64,000 nucleotides of DNA from Chrysogorgia sp. JL179-B06 (lineage: Eukaryota; Cnidaria; Anthozoa; Scleralcyonacea; Chrysogorgiidae). A program made the translations under genes and the position numbers. Where the stretch lies: contig JAYKKM010000045.1 in NCBI GenBank assembly GCA_035772405.1, forward strand, positions 206,001 through 270,000, read 5' to 3'. Shown here one piece after another: positions 21,900 to 31,434 of this stretch. The stretch's first letter is position 1. Each line of letters begins with the position of its first letter. The notes beneath the pieces are model-generated. The model was not told the origin of the DNA. It ran no database searches and worked only from the letters and a program-made list of their open reading frames with translations.

Positions 21900-22232
21900 A
21901 TGAATGCTCGTGAATTATTAACGACTCTATCTAATCATCTTGGGGATGATTGTATGTTTAAATTTATGAGATATGATCAAATAATAACAGCTACACGTGA
22001 TAAAGAATATACAGGCAAAATACAATTATTGGAGTGTAAGGAAATTAAATCATCAATACCAATTTTTCAATCATATCTATTGTTTGAAATATATTTATTC
22101 TTGGAAAGAAAGAATGGTGTTAAAGAATATATAAAAAGTTTTTCAACTGTGGATTTATCATGGAGCATATATAAAGATGCTCAAATTAACAATTTAACAT
22201 ATAAAATTGAATTGTGGAATAATGAACAATGA
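21900..22232 (+). CDS. small paralogue family, member 7
   Basis: 110 residues. The N-terminal helix-like region (1-38) precedes the family core: I-Q-L-L-E-C-K-E-I (about 41-49), L-L-F-E-I-Y-L-F (about 59-66), K-E-Y-I-K-S-F in place of K-Y-I-Y-T-Y. CTATAAAA at about 21852 and the conserved TTTTTTGAAAAATGAATG leader suggest its own promoter. Overlaps the next gene by 11 bases. Confidence 0.5.
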   Translation: MNARELLTTLSNHLGDDCMFKFMRYDQIITATRDKEYTGKIQLLECKEIKSSIPIFQSYLLFEIYLFLERKNGVKEYIKSFSTVDLSWSIYKDAQINNLTYKIELWNNEQ

Positions 22233-22407
22233 ACGATATTATTACAAACATCCATGTGGAAGATGTATGAACAAACTACCGTGTGCGATTCATCCACAGG
22301 AATTAAAACTTTCTAGACTAAACAGTTTTAAACGTGGATTGTTAAAGAAGTTAAATATACGGTGGAAATATACAGTGAATGTTTCAGTGGAAATAGATCG
22401 CGAATAG
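22222..22407 (+). CDS. small Cys/His protein
   Basis: 61 residues from ATG 22222, which lies inside the end of the preceding gene. H-P-C-G-R-C-M-N-K-L-P-C-A-I-H-P (about 9-24) has C-x2-C-x5-C-x2-H spacing and could bind zinc. The remainder is basic. Unknown function. Confidence 0.45.
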   Translation: MNNERYYYKHPCGRCMNKLPCAIHPQELKLSRLNSFKRGLLKKLNIRWKYTVNVSVEIDRE

Positions 22408-22676
22408 AAGAAAAGACGTTCACACGTTGAATTGTTTGAGATAGAAAATACACGAGATTCAAACGTTTTTATTTTTTGGAATGGAGAGGTTATGAATTAT
22501 GACGAAACAATATTTGGTGGAGAAACTATAATAGCCAATGTTTATAACAATGCAAGCTGATTAGTTGGGGAAAGCTGTTCAATTAATAGAGAAGGACAAG
22601 TGTTTTATTTTAGTTAAACAACATATAAAAAAGAAAGATTTGAAAACAACTTTTAAACATCGTTATTAAACAAAAA
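22408..22676. other. no recognisable gene
   Basis: AT-rich, stops in all frames; possible remains of another small gene of the same neighbourhood, but no family block is readable. Confidence 0.5.
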
Positions 22677-22841
22677 ATGGTTTTTACATTCCAAAAAATG
22701 TGTATATTATTTGTCTTTTGTATGTTGGCTTCATTTACAAGAATTTATGAAGATTCAATTAATATCAAAAGTTGTAACGTAAAATGTTTGATGCGATATA
22801 CGTTGGAATTGCTGAATTATACATATATCAACAGCACATAA
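22677..22841 (+). CDS. 54-residue putative secreted or membrane peptide
   Basis: ATG 22677, TAA 22839. Residues 8-19 (M-C-I-L-F-V-F-C-M-L-A-S) form a signal-peptide-like hydrophobic core after a short basic-aromatic start; a C-x3-C pair follows (about 33-37), and the C-terminus has N-Y-T and N-S-T glycosylation-type sequons. It lies 70 bases upstream of the Fic gene. Not recognised; too short for firm assignment. Confidence 0.35.
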   Translation: MVFTFQKMCILFVFCMLASFTRIYEDSINIKSCNVKCLMRYTLELLNYTYINST

Positions 22842-22911
22842 TGTTCCGATCCAATATATTATGAGAAGAGAAAAGAAACCCTGTTATATGGAAAATCTTA
22901 CAGAATAAACA

Positions 22912-23472
22912 ATGGAATTAAGTGAATTTATAAAATTTAAATTTTTTGCTTATGATGTTATACGAATGGAAGAAGACGAAAATGAAAAAGATTTTTACAT
23001 GAAATGTGCGAGATTTTGCTTTATCTTTCGGAAAATGTGTATGGAAAAAACAGTTAAATCCTTAACAATAAGTCAATTTTGTAAAAATATTCATGAAAAA
23101 TGTATGTATCATTTAATGGATGCTGGCAATTTCAGTAAAAAAAAACGATATGTCGGTACACATGAAGGAGTTGATCCTCTTTATATTGATTTATATATGA
23201 AACATTTAAATGAATTTTACATAGAAAATTATTTACAAAAAAATATTTCTGTATTAATCTATTTTATTTTTGAAAGCATTCATCCGTTTTCTGATGGTAA
23301 TGGCCGAATAGGGAAAGCTTTACATGCTTTTTTAGAAAGAAAAATAGATTGTAAAGTAAAAACCAAAAAACAACATAAAAAGTTGTGTAACGTTTTAGGT
23401 ATTATGCAAAAAAACCAGATTAGTTTATTTGATGTAAAGCGTGATACGTTGTTATTAGACGAGTTATTATAA
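22912..23472 (+). CDS. Fic-domain protein (putative AMPylase)
   Basis: 186 residues with a clear Fic core: H124-P-F-S-D-G-N-G-R-I-G-K135 matches HxFx[DE]GNGRxx[RK], where His is the catalytic base and Asp binds Mg. The preceding helix (I-Y-F-I-F-E-S-I) and the upstream flap region (K-R-Y-V-G-T-H-E-G-V, about 78-87) are also typical. The family transfers AMP or related nucleotides to hydroxyl side chains of target proteins. The last residue of the motif is Lys instead of the usual Arg. No inhibitory [ST]xxxE[GN] helix is visible. The frame is undamaged in a region where neighbours are broken. In a virus-like element it would plausibly modify host proteins; that is inference. Confidence 0.85.
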   Translation: MELSEFIKFKFFAYDVIRMEEDENEKDFYMKCARFCFIFRKMCMEKTVKSLTISQFCKNIHEKCMYHLMDAGNFSKKKRYVGTHEGVDPLYIDLYMKHLNEFYIENYLQKNISVLIYFIFESIHPFSDGNGRIGKALHAFLERKIDCKVKTKKQHKKLCNVLGIMQKNQISLFDVKRDTLLLDELL

Positions 23473-23520
23473 TAAAAATATATATTTAAAAAAAAAAGTG
23501 TTATTGTTTTTCAAAAAAAG

Positions 23521-23528
23521 TATAAATA
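23521..23528 (+). promoter_or_regulatory. TATA box
   Basis: TATAAATA, 47 bases before the ATG at 23575, following a long A run at the end of the Fic gene's 3' region. Confidence 0.5.
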
Positions 23529-23574
23529 CAACATCCTTTTGGCTTTTTACCATCACATTCGAAAAGAGACTACC

Positions 23575-24029
23575 ATGGCTGCAACAACTTCAATGAAACT
23601 TTATTCACAGGAATATATACATCATACGTTTGTGTTACAAAAAATGGAAACGCATATCTTGTGAAAGTATGGCCTACAAGTCAGGAGTGTTTGAATTTTC
23701 TAATGAATAGTAAATTAGAAATAAAAAAAGAAGATGTAAGTAAATTGACAACTCAATTGGGTAAAATTTCCTTGAAAGTTGGCGATCAAGTATTTCTTGA
23801 AGTTGCAAAAAGTAAAAATTGGAAACAAGGAGAAGAACGTCTAGTTATTCGTTCTAACGCTTGGGATGGATTGGAGATTCTCTACCAATTAAAAGAAAAT
23901 CTTTTACCTGAAAAATATCTGGTGTTCAAGGACGATGATGGTGGTGATGAAATCCAGCCTACGAACGATGAAATGCGGATTGAAAACCATGACAATTGGG
24001 TCGATAAATTTGGTTCATTTCATATTTAA
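23575..24029 (+). pseudogene. unknown gene with early frameshift
   Basis: ATG 23575 reads about 28 codons and stops at 23660-23662. From about 23600 another frame is open to 24029 and carries the main protein: a W-P-T-S segment, a K-x-G-D-Q-V-F-L-E-V block and an acidic C-terminus ending F-G-S-F-H-I. One indel around 23600-23640 explains the break. The GTG at 23661 is an unlikely start in an animal-type gene. I do not recognise the family. Confidence 0.45.
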
Positions 24030-24041
24030 AAAAATGATGAC

Positions 24042-24434
24042 ATGACACTTATTGTTGAAGGATTGCGCAAATATAATCATGCTGTAAACGGGGGTGTTGT
24101 TGAAAAAAAGAAAACGTTTAAGAAAAAGAAAAATAATGATTTTGATTTACCATCTGAAAAAAAAATGAAAAAAATGGCTAATGATAAAATCATTGATGAT
24201 GATGATGATGAAGAGGTTTGCTTTCTTTTTTCTAAACCCACTGAAAAAGCTGTTTGTAAACTTTTTTATTACCGATTTATACATCAATTACCAATGCGTG
24301 ATACAATATGTATTTATAACGAGGTTATAAATGAAGAATTAGATATTGCAGATCGGTATGATTTTGTTCAAAATTGTGATAGTTTACTTTGTGAACTTGA
24401 GGAAATATACACGACAATAGAAAAAAAAGAATAA
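24042..24434 (+). CDS. unknown protein with Lys-rich and poly-Asp segments
   Basis: 130 residues: a Lys-rich run (about 22-32), then K-I-I-D-D-D-D-D-E-E (about 49-58), then a compact C-terminal region with Cys and aromatic residues. The basic block could be a nuclear localisation signal. It starts 12 bases after the previous stop and ends just before the integrase. Function unknown. Confidence 0.5.
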   Translation: MTLIVEGLRKYNHAVNGGVVEKKKTFKKKKNNDFDLPSEKKMKKMANDKIIDDDDDEEVCFLFSKPTEKAVCKLFYYRFIHQLPMRDTICIYNEVINEELDIADRYDFVQNCDSLLCELEEIYTTIEKKE

Positions 24435-24456
24435 TATTTTTTTTTTGGGTATAGAA

Positions 24457-25362
24457 ATGAAAAAAAACAAGAAAAGAAAAGTTCTCTAAAGAATTTATAG
24501 AAAAAGCTGCAAGATTACTTAAAGGAGAAACATTAACAAAAGAACAATTATCAAACTATAAACTTCATAATCTTAATAGAAAAAAATATAGACGTTTAAA
24601 TATACATGTTACAGATATTAATGAACAATGGGAAATCGATTTAGCTGAAAATAAAGATTTAGCACGTTATAATAATCAATTTCGTTATTGGTTGGTGTGT
24701 ATTGATGTGTTTTCTCGTTATTGTTGGGTAAAATTATTAAAAAAGAAATCAAGTAATAATGTTAAAAACAAGTTTGAATCTATTTTAATCGAAGAAGGAC
24801 GAACACCTCGTAAAATTCAATGTGATGAAGGAACAGAATTTCAAGATATTCGAAAAAGTTTGAGTAAAAAATATAATTTTACAGTTTTCCACACCTATAA
24901 TCGCGAGATAAAAGCATCGCATGTTGAACGTGTTATTGGTACGTTAAAAACTATGGTTCGTAGAGTTTTAACAATGACTGATAATTTTGATTATTATACT
25001 TATTTACCTGTGATTATTGAACGTTATAATAATTCTCCACATAAATCTTTGGGTGGTTCAACACCGTTTGAAATTTATAAAGGAACAAAGAAATTTTAAA
25101 AATTAAAATATAAAATATTACGTGATGAATTGAAATACCCCCCATTCCTACAAAAAGTATTGTCACTGAAGGTACTCGTGTACGCATAGCAAGGGTAAAA
25201 AACAATATTTTTGAAAAAAGCAGTCTTAGACGTTCGACAAACGAAATATTTAAAGTTGAAAAAGTTTTTATAACCGATCCTGTCACATATCAATTAAAAG
25301 ATTTAAAAGGTGAAAAAATTGAAGGAATTTTTTATCGTGAAGAATTACAATTATTAAAATAA
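24457..25362 (+). pseudogene. Polinton integrase (retroviral rve type), broken
   Basis: The catalytic core reads through the expected DDE residues: Asp in E-I-D-L-A-E (about 24640), Asp in I-Q-C-D-E-G (about 24825) and Glu in S-H-V-E-R-V-I-G (about 24930), with 33 residues between the last two. The C-terminal part has the chromo/SH3-like pattern of Polinton integrases, ending in a G-x-F-Y-x-E-E-L block. Breaks: the ATG at 24457 is out of frame with the core (indel in or near the A8 run, 24460-24467), an in-frame TAA at 25097, and a short C6 run near 25138-25143 after which the frame changes. The open stretch 24692-25099 is only the central part. Such enzymes insert the element with a 5-6-bp target duplication. 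This copy cannot make an intact protein as read. Confidence 0.85.
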
Positions 25363-25364
25363 AA

Positions 25365-26171
25365 ATGAGTTTATATATCGCAAGTAATACAATATCAAAA
25401 ACTGGAATTTCTAATTTAACAAATAAATTTACAATGCATCTTGTTCAACCTATTGACGCTCTAAATAAAGATGCATATATAGATGTACAAAAAATTTGTT
25501 ACCCGTTGACTACAAAAAATGTTGATGAAAAAATATGTTATTTCACTTTTACATTCGATTTTCAGAAATTTATGAAGAATAAATTGGGTGTTAAAAAGTA
25601 CAATGAACAGATTATTCTTACGAGTGTGAAATATAATATTCCTACAGGAATTTATGATTTAAACCGTTTACTTGATTATATGAATAATATTTTAAAAGAA
25701 TATGATGTCGATTTGAGTTTAGAAAAGAATGGAAAAGTATATTTAAATGTTAATTTTGGAATAGAATATTGGCTTATACAATATAATAGTAAAAATGCTC
25801 ATGATGGTGGGGAATATTTTGATATAGATAATATGAGTGATAAAGATAAATTTGAAAAATGGTATAATGAAAAAGAAAAAAGTATATATATTTTTCGCGA
25901 TGAAATATATTATTATTGTTGTGATGTGAATATTTTAAGAAAAGGGTGTGTAAAATTTTCATCCATGATAAATTCGATAGCTTGTGTAGCACCTTTTTAT
26001 GAAAAAAATTGTATGACTATTGCAAGTTTAGCATTAAAAATATTTCGACAAAACTTTTTAAAAGAAAAATGTGTGGGGATAATTCCTGCAGGAGGTTATC
26101 GCTGCAATGTAAATCAAAGTTTAATTGCGATTTGTTGGTTGTATAAAATAAATATTTATCAGGACGATTAG
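25365..26171 (+). pseudogene. fusion of capsid-like N-terminus with polymerase B exonuclease part
   Basis: A 268-residue frame made of two unrelated pieces. Residues 1 to about 135 resemble the N-terminus of the penton-like structural protein of Polintons (N-K-F-T-M-H-L-V-Q-P-I near 21-31, then a strand-rich region). From about residue 150 it switches to protein-primed polymerase B, entering near exonuclease motif III (Y-Y-Y-C-C-D-V, about 181-187) and continuing through the conserved A-S-L-A-L-K-I-F-R and I-I-P-A-G-G-Y segments. The polymerase N-terminus, including exo motifs I and II, is absent. A deletion that joined the two genes is the simplest reading. The frame stops at 26169, and a second indel near 26205 separates it from the following polymerase frame. 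Confidence 0.6.
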
Positions 26172-27851
26172 AATATAAAGGTTCTGCTCAAGGAGAAGAG
26201 AAAAAATATTAGGGCGGTTTGTTGACGGATTTTATGATAATACAGTTTATCAATTTCATGGATGTTTTTTTCACGGATGTTCTCGTTGTTTTGAAAAATA
26301 TGAAACGAATACTTTAGTGAATGAAAAATTTGGAACATTATACTCGAAAACTCAACGTTTTACAAATGAATTGTTAAATGCTGGATATAAAGTTGTTGAA
26401 AAATGGGAATGTGATTTTTTAAATGAAAAAAAATATAGTTGTAGTGATATTATTGAATTGAAACAAAAAATTTTTGGATATACAATATTAACTCCCCGTG
26501 ATGGATTATATGGTGGGCGAACTTCTTCTATATGTTTATTTAGAGAGATAAAACAAAATGAACAAATTTATTATGTAGACTTTACATCGCTATATCCTTT
26601 TGTTCAAAAAGAATTTGTTTTCCCGGTTGGACATCCTAAAATTTTCGTTAATGAAGAGTGTGAGAATATAAATATAAAAGATATTTTCGGTTTGATTAAA
26701 TGTCGTATATCACCCCCGCAAAATCTTTTTTTTGGTGTTTTACCCGTTAGAGTAGCTGGAAAATTATTATTTCCTTTATGTAATCAATGTGCTATCGATA
26801 AATGTGATAAATGTATACATAATGAAAACGATCGCTGTTTACAGGGGACATGGTGTAGTGTTGAAATTAATAAAGCTGTTGATAAGGGATATAAAATAAT
26901 TCAAATCTATGAAATATATCATTATGATCGGCAAGAAAAAATCTTTGTTGCTTATGTAAACGCCTTTTTAAAACTAAAACATGAGGCGTCGGGTTTACCT
27001 ACTGAATGTTTTAATAGTGATGGTAGTAAAAATAAAATTAAAATCAACCAGTATTGTCAAGATTATTTGAATCATGAACATATTAGTTTAGATAAAGACA
27101 AAATAGAAAAAAATCCCGGTTTAAGAACTATAGTGAAAACATTATTAAATTCCTTGTGGGGTAAATTTGCACAAAATGAAAATAACACGCAAGTTGCTTT
27201 TTTAAATGATTATGAGGAATTATTAGTTTTAGCTAACGATAGGAGTAAAAAATTAACGTCTTTAGATTTTATTAATGATACTCTTTTACGTTGTACATAT
27301 GAAAATGTAGATGAAGCTACAGTAGCTTTAAAAACGGGTAATATTGTTATCGCATGTTTTGTTACAGCTTATGCTCGACTACAGTTATATGATGTAATTG
27401 AAAAATTAGGAAAACATGTTTTATATTTTGATACCGATTCGATTATTTATGTGAGTGATGAAAATACTTGTTCGATTAAAACCGGTAAATATTTAGGAGA
27501 ACCAATGAATTAAAAGAAAATGAATGGATTGCTCGATTTTGTTCAACAGGTCCTAAATGTTATTCTTATATTACGAATTTAAACGAAGAAGTAGTGCATG
27601 TAAAAGGATTTTCTTTAAAAAATAAAGCGAAAGATATCTTAAATTTTAAAACATTAAATAAATGTGTTGAAGATAAAGATCAAATCATTACAATTAGATA
27701 TGAAAATAAAATATGTAAAGATAAATTAAATAATATGTTTATTAATACTGAAATTAAAAAATTTTCATTTACTTTTAATAAACGTATTGTTAAAGATAAT
27801 TTTACTACAATCCCTTACGGATATTTAGAAGAAGAAGAAATGGACACATAG
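26172..27851 (+). pseudogene. protein-primed DNA polymerase B, palm and C-terminus, broken
   Basis: Polymerase motif A is V-D-F-T-S-L-Y-P (about 26575-26598), motif B K-T-L-L-N-S-L-W-G-K (about 27136-27165) and motif C Y-F-D-T-D-S (about 27424-27441). The Cys-rich insert near 26790-26860 is also typical. The main frame is 26317-27513; the C-terminal part is in another frame ending at 27851. Breaks are near 26165, in an A6 run near 26205, and near 27500. In Polintons and adenoviruses this enzyme copies the linear genome from a terminal-protein primer. Catalytic residues persist, but the gene is 5'-truncated and frameshifted. Confidence 0.85.
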
Positions 27852-27862
27852 ACTCGTCTTTT

Positions 27863-28303
27863 TTAACATTTTTTTTTAATTAATGTTTGAGTTTTCTCAA
27901 AAAATAAAAATTCCTCCCCCCCGGTATCGATATAGTCCCATACTTTATATTCGTCGTCCTCATTGTCGCTTTCGCTAAAGCCATATTTATTCATAGTTTT
28001 ATATATATTGTCATTGTTATTATCGGGAGGGTTAAATACCCCCTCCCATAACTTTTCCTCCTCGTCTTGATTGTCTTTCTTGACGTCATCATCACCAACG
28101 TCTTCATCATCACCGTCAGTGTCTTCATCTTCATCAGTGTCATCTTCATCAGTGTCTTCATCTTCACTTTCTTCTTCTACTACCACCATGTCTTCTACCA
28201 CCACCATGTCTTCGTTAATGGGGTGGAAAAATCGTGTGTCGAACTCATCGAAGTCCAACACGATTTCTCCCCCATATTCTTTCTTCCACACGATTTGCTC
28301 CAT
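27863..28303 (-). CDS. acidic protein
   Basis: 146 residues, beginning at 28303 on the minus strand. The N-terminal 30 residues are mixed; residues about 38-80 are almost wholly Asp/Glu with V-V-V-E repeats (ED-M-V-V-V twice). The C-terminus has the block D-N-E-D-D-E-Y-K-V-W-D-Y-I-D-T. That block recurs in an inverted fragment at 28570-28670 and in a diverged paralogue at 46100-46511. It is convergent with the polymerase, with 11 bases between. Its composition suggests a transcriptional or histone-like-partner role, but no family is recognised. Confidence 0.6.
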   Translation of the reverse strand: MEQIVWKKEYGGEIVLDFDEFDTRFFHPINEDMVVVEDMVVVEEESEDEDTDEDDTDEDEDTDGDDEDVGDDDVKKDNQDEEEKLWEGVFNPPDNNNDNIYKTMNKYGFSESDNEDDEYKVWDYIDTGGEEFLFFEKTQTLIKKKC

Positions 28304-28368
28304 TCTTTCTTCTTCTTTGGGTTCTTGACTACCTTTGATCGTTTAGTTTTTACTGTATCGCGCTAGCG

Positions 28369-28376
28369 TTTATATA
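28369..28376 (-). promoter_or_regulatory. TATA box of the acidic-protein gene
   Basis: On the minus strand TATATAAA, 66 bases upstream of the ATG, in a locally GC-richer stretch with TCGCGC words. Confidence 0.55.
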
Positions 28377-28414
28377 ATCGCGCTCTGTTTATGCGTTACT
28401 ATAGTGACGGGTAG

Positions 28415-28423
28415 TCAAGGTCA
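28415..28423 (+). promoter_or_regulatory. TCAAGGTCA nuclear-receptor-type half-site
   Basis: A perfect extended half-site (NR5A/ERR type), about 40 bases upstream of the acidic gene's TATA box. A second copy is at 28516. Confidence 0.4.
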
Positions 28424-28515
28424 TTTGAGGGAGGGGTTATGCTGTTCAAAGAATTTCGGGTATGTTCTTAGCAAAAGTCCAAATTCATATCATGACCTTA
28501 TATGGTTATGTATAG

Positions 28516-28524
28516 TCAAGGTCA
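28516..28524 (+). promoter_or_regulatory. TCAAGGTCA nuclear-receptor-type half-site, second
   Basis: Identical nine bases in the same orientation, 101 bases from the first. A partial TGACCTTA lies between them. Confidence 0.4.
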
Positions 28525-28569
28525 TTATATGTTTAAAAATATACACCACGCAAATTTCAAAGTCCAAAA

Positions 28570-28838
28570 GCGAAAGTGACAATGAGGATGACGAATACAA
28601 AGTATGGGACTATGTCGATACCAAGGGGGAGGAATTTTTATTTTTTGAGAAAACACAAACATTAATTTAAAAAAAATGTTAAAAAAACGAGTCTATGTGT
28701 CCATTTAATCTTCTTCTTCTAAATATCCGTAGGGGATTGTAGTAAAATTATCTTTAACAATACGTTTATTAAAAGTAAATGAAAATTTTTAAATTTCAGT
28801 ATTAATAAAAATATTATTTAATTTATCTTTATGTTTGT
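28570..28838. repeat. inverted duplication of the polymerase/acidic-gene 3' ends
   Basis: This is an inverted copy of about 27715-27982: it contains the last codons of the acidic gene on the plus strand and the reverse of the polymerase C-terminus. Divergence is a few percent. It joins the adjacent tandem repeat at a shared TTTATCTTTA, suggesting microhomology-mediated joining. Confidence 0.75.
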
Positions 28839-31434
28839 TCCCCCAATCCTCAAAAACGAAACAAATATTTGATATTGAGAACCGGCTATTTGAGGAGATC
28901 GATGCTCGTAGCAAATTGCTGAGGATGGGCAGCGTTTATACGGGTAAACGACTGTGTAGACGGACCCCGATTTTGCCATACCCCTTGAGCATCTGAATGA
29001 TATAAAACACTCGCGTCGGATCTGGTAAACCAGACAATTTATGAGAGTAGCTTAGGGCTGATGTGTACAGTATCACCCTTGCCAAGAAACTCCCCTCGTG
29101 AATTTTTAGTCAGGGATATATACATATAACGATAGTAAATTTACGCAGTCATTGACATTATTCGAATGTGTTTGTGAAATGCATTTGATTTCCAACGGCC
29201 AGGTGTGCGAATCTGTGCATCCGACATTCCCTGTTCTGCAGCGTAGGACGCTGCGTCGATACGAAAACTATGACCTTCATATCAACTGTCTAGGTCAAGA
29301 CCACAATAGCGTATCGCTGCAGTATGCTTCTCGAGTGACTGGTGCTCCCTGTTGTGTAAGGAAATTAGCTCCTTGGTAGGTAATACCTCCTATAGAGATT
29401 TAATCGAGCATGAATGTGAGTTGGGTTGACGTTTCAGGGCTAAAGTAAATGGGGGGTTGTTATAATTATGTTTTAAGTCGAGAAACGTTAGTTTTACACC
29501 AACTACAAGCTTGTTACTCGAATCGTACATTTTTGCGAGTTGATGCATTTTTCAAGAAGAATTTATCTTCGTAATTTCGCCAATCCTCAAGAATGCAAAG
29601 AATGCTGCTCTAAATTGGTAAATCTGGTAATGAAAACCTGTGATTCGAGGGGATACCTCAAGCAAACTTCTGAGGATAGGAAGGTAAAAAGATAGCCAAA
29701 CCCGCAAACCTCTTTAACATCGTGACGAAGTCTGATGAAATGGTGCGCTTGCGTGACGCCACCTGTGGGGTCTATTAGTCGTCGTAATGACGCTCATCAG
29801 GTGTGATAACCATTTATCTTTATGTTTGTTTCCCCAATCCTTAAAAACGAAACAAATATTTGATATTGAGAACCGGCTATTTGAGGAGATCGATGCTCGT
29901 AGCAAATTGCTGGCAACGTTTATACGGGTAAACGACTGTGTAGACGGACCCCGATTTTGCCATACCCCTTGAGCATCTGAATGATATAAAACACTCGCGT
30001 CGGATCTGGTAAACCAGACAATTTATGAGAGTAGCTTAGGGCTGATGTGTACAGTATCACCCTTGCCAAGAAACTCCCCTCGTGAATTTTTAGTCAGGGA
30101 TATATACATATAACGATAGTAAATTTACGCAGTCATTGACAGTATTCGAATGTGTTTGTGAAATGCATTTGATTTCCAACGGCCAGGTGTGCGAATCTGT
30201 GCATCCGACATTCCCTGTTCTGCAGCGTAGGACGCTGCGTCGATACGAAAACTATGACCTTCATATCAACTGTCTAGGTCAAGACCACAATAGCGTATCG
30301 CTGCAGTATGCTTCTCGAGTGACTGGTGCTCCCTGTTGTGTAAGGAAATTAGCTCCTTGGTAGGTAATACCTCATATAGAGATTTAATCGAGCATGAATG
30401 TGAGTTGGGTTGACGTTTCAGGGCTAAAGTAAATGGGCGGTTGTTATAATTATGTTTGAATTCGAGAAACGTTAGTTTTACACCAACTACAAGCTTGTTA
30501 CTCGATCGTACATTTTTGCGAGTTGATGCATTTTTCCAGAATAATTTATCTTCGTAATTTCGCCAATCCTCAAGAATGCAAAGAATGCTGCTCTAAATTG
30601 GTAAATATGGTAATGAAAACCTGTGATTCGAGGGGATACCTCAAGCAAACTTCTGAGGATAGGAAGGTAAAAAGATAGCCAAACCCGCAAACCTCTTTAA
30701 CATCGTGACGAAGTCTGATGAAATGGTGCGCTTGCATGACGCCAACTGTGAGGTCTATTAGTCGTCGTAATGACGCTCGTCAGGTGTGATAACAATTTAT
30801 CTTTATGTTTGTTTCCCCAATCCTCAAAAACGAAACAAATATTTGATATTGAGAACCGGCTATTTGAGGAGATCGATGCTCGTAGCAAATTGCTGGCAAC
30901 GTTTATACGGGTAAACGACTGTGTAGACGGACCCCGATTTTGCCATACCCCTTGAGCATCTGAATGATATAAAACACTCGCGTCGGATCTGGTAAACCAG
31001 ACAATTTGTGAGAGTAGCTTAGGGCTGATGTGTACAGTATCACCCTTGCCAAGAAACTCCCCTCGTGAATTTTTAGTCAGGGATATATACATATAACGAT
31101 AGTAAATTTACGCAGTCATTGACAGTATTCGAATGTGTTTGTGAAATGCATTTGATTTCCAACGGCCAGGTGTGCGAATCTGTGCATCCGACATTCCCTG
31201 TTCTGCTGCGTCGATACGAAAACTATGACCTTCATATCAACTGTCTAGGTCAAGACCACAATAGCGTATCGCTGCCGTATGCTTCTCGAGTGACTGGTGC
31301 TCCCTGTTGTGTAAGGAAATTAGCTCCTTGGTAGGTAATACCTCGTATAGAGATTTAATCAAGCATGAATGTGAGTTGGGTTGACGTTTCAGGGCTAAAC
31401 TAAATGGGCGGTTGTTATAATTATGTTTGAAGAT
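28821..31434. repeat. 984-bp tandem repeat, about 2.7 copies
   Basis: Units start at about 28821, 29812 and 30795; the last ends at about 31434. Copies are over 97% identical, differing by short indels (for example a 16-bp loss near 31205 in copy 3). All frames inside repeat accordingly: a plus-strand 71-75-codon frame at 29152, 30136 and 31119 has seven Cys but no known domain. On the minus strand the units carry tyrosine-recombinase pieces, listed separately. Confidence 0.9.
30487..31092 (-). pseudogene. tyrosine-recombinase fragments inside the tandem repeat
   Basis: In the minus strand of the unit, the segment R-A-A-F-F-A-F-L-R-I-G-E-I-T (about 30545-30590) matches the catalytic-arginine box of tyrosine recombinases (FLR[IV]GE[IL]T) found in many invertebrate mobile elements. 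The upstream frame 31092-30697 may be earlier parts of the same gene. The other two units hold matching, more damaged copies. No His-x-x-Arg or Tyr box is seen, so only part of the gene is present. Confidence 0.5.

Noticed and set aside
28067..28366. Plus-strand frames of 85 and 99 codons opposite the acidic gene
   Set aside because: They are Ser/Val/Phe-rich complements of the Asp/Glu codons and mirror the real gene.
29152..31334. Repeated 71-75-codon plus-strand frame as a conserved gene
   Set aside because: Its conservation follows from near-identity of the tandem units; copy 3 has an in-frame 12-bp loss and there is no domain or promoter.
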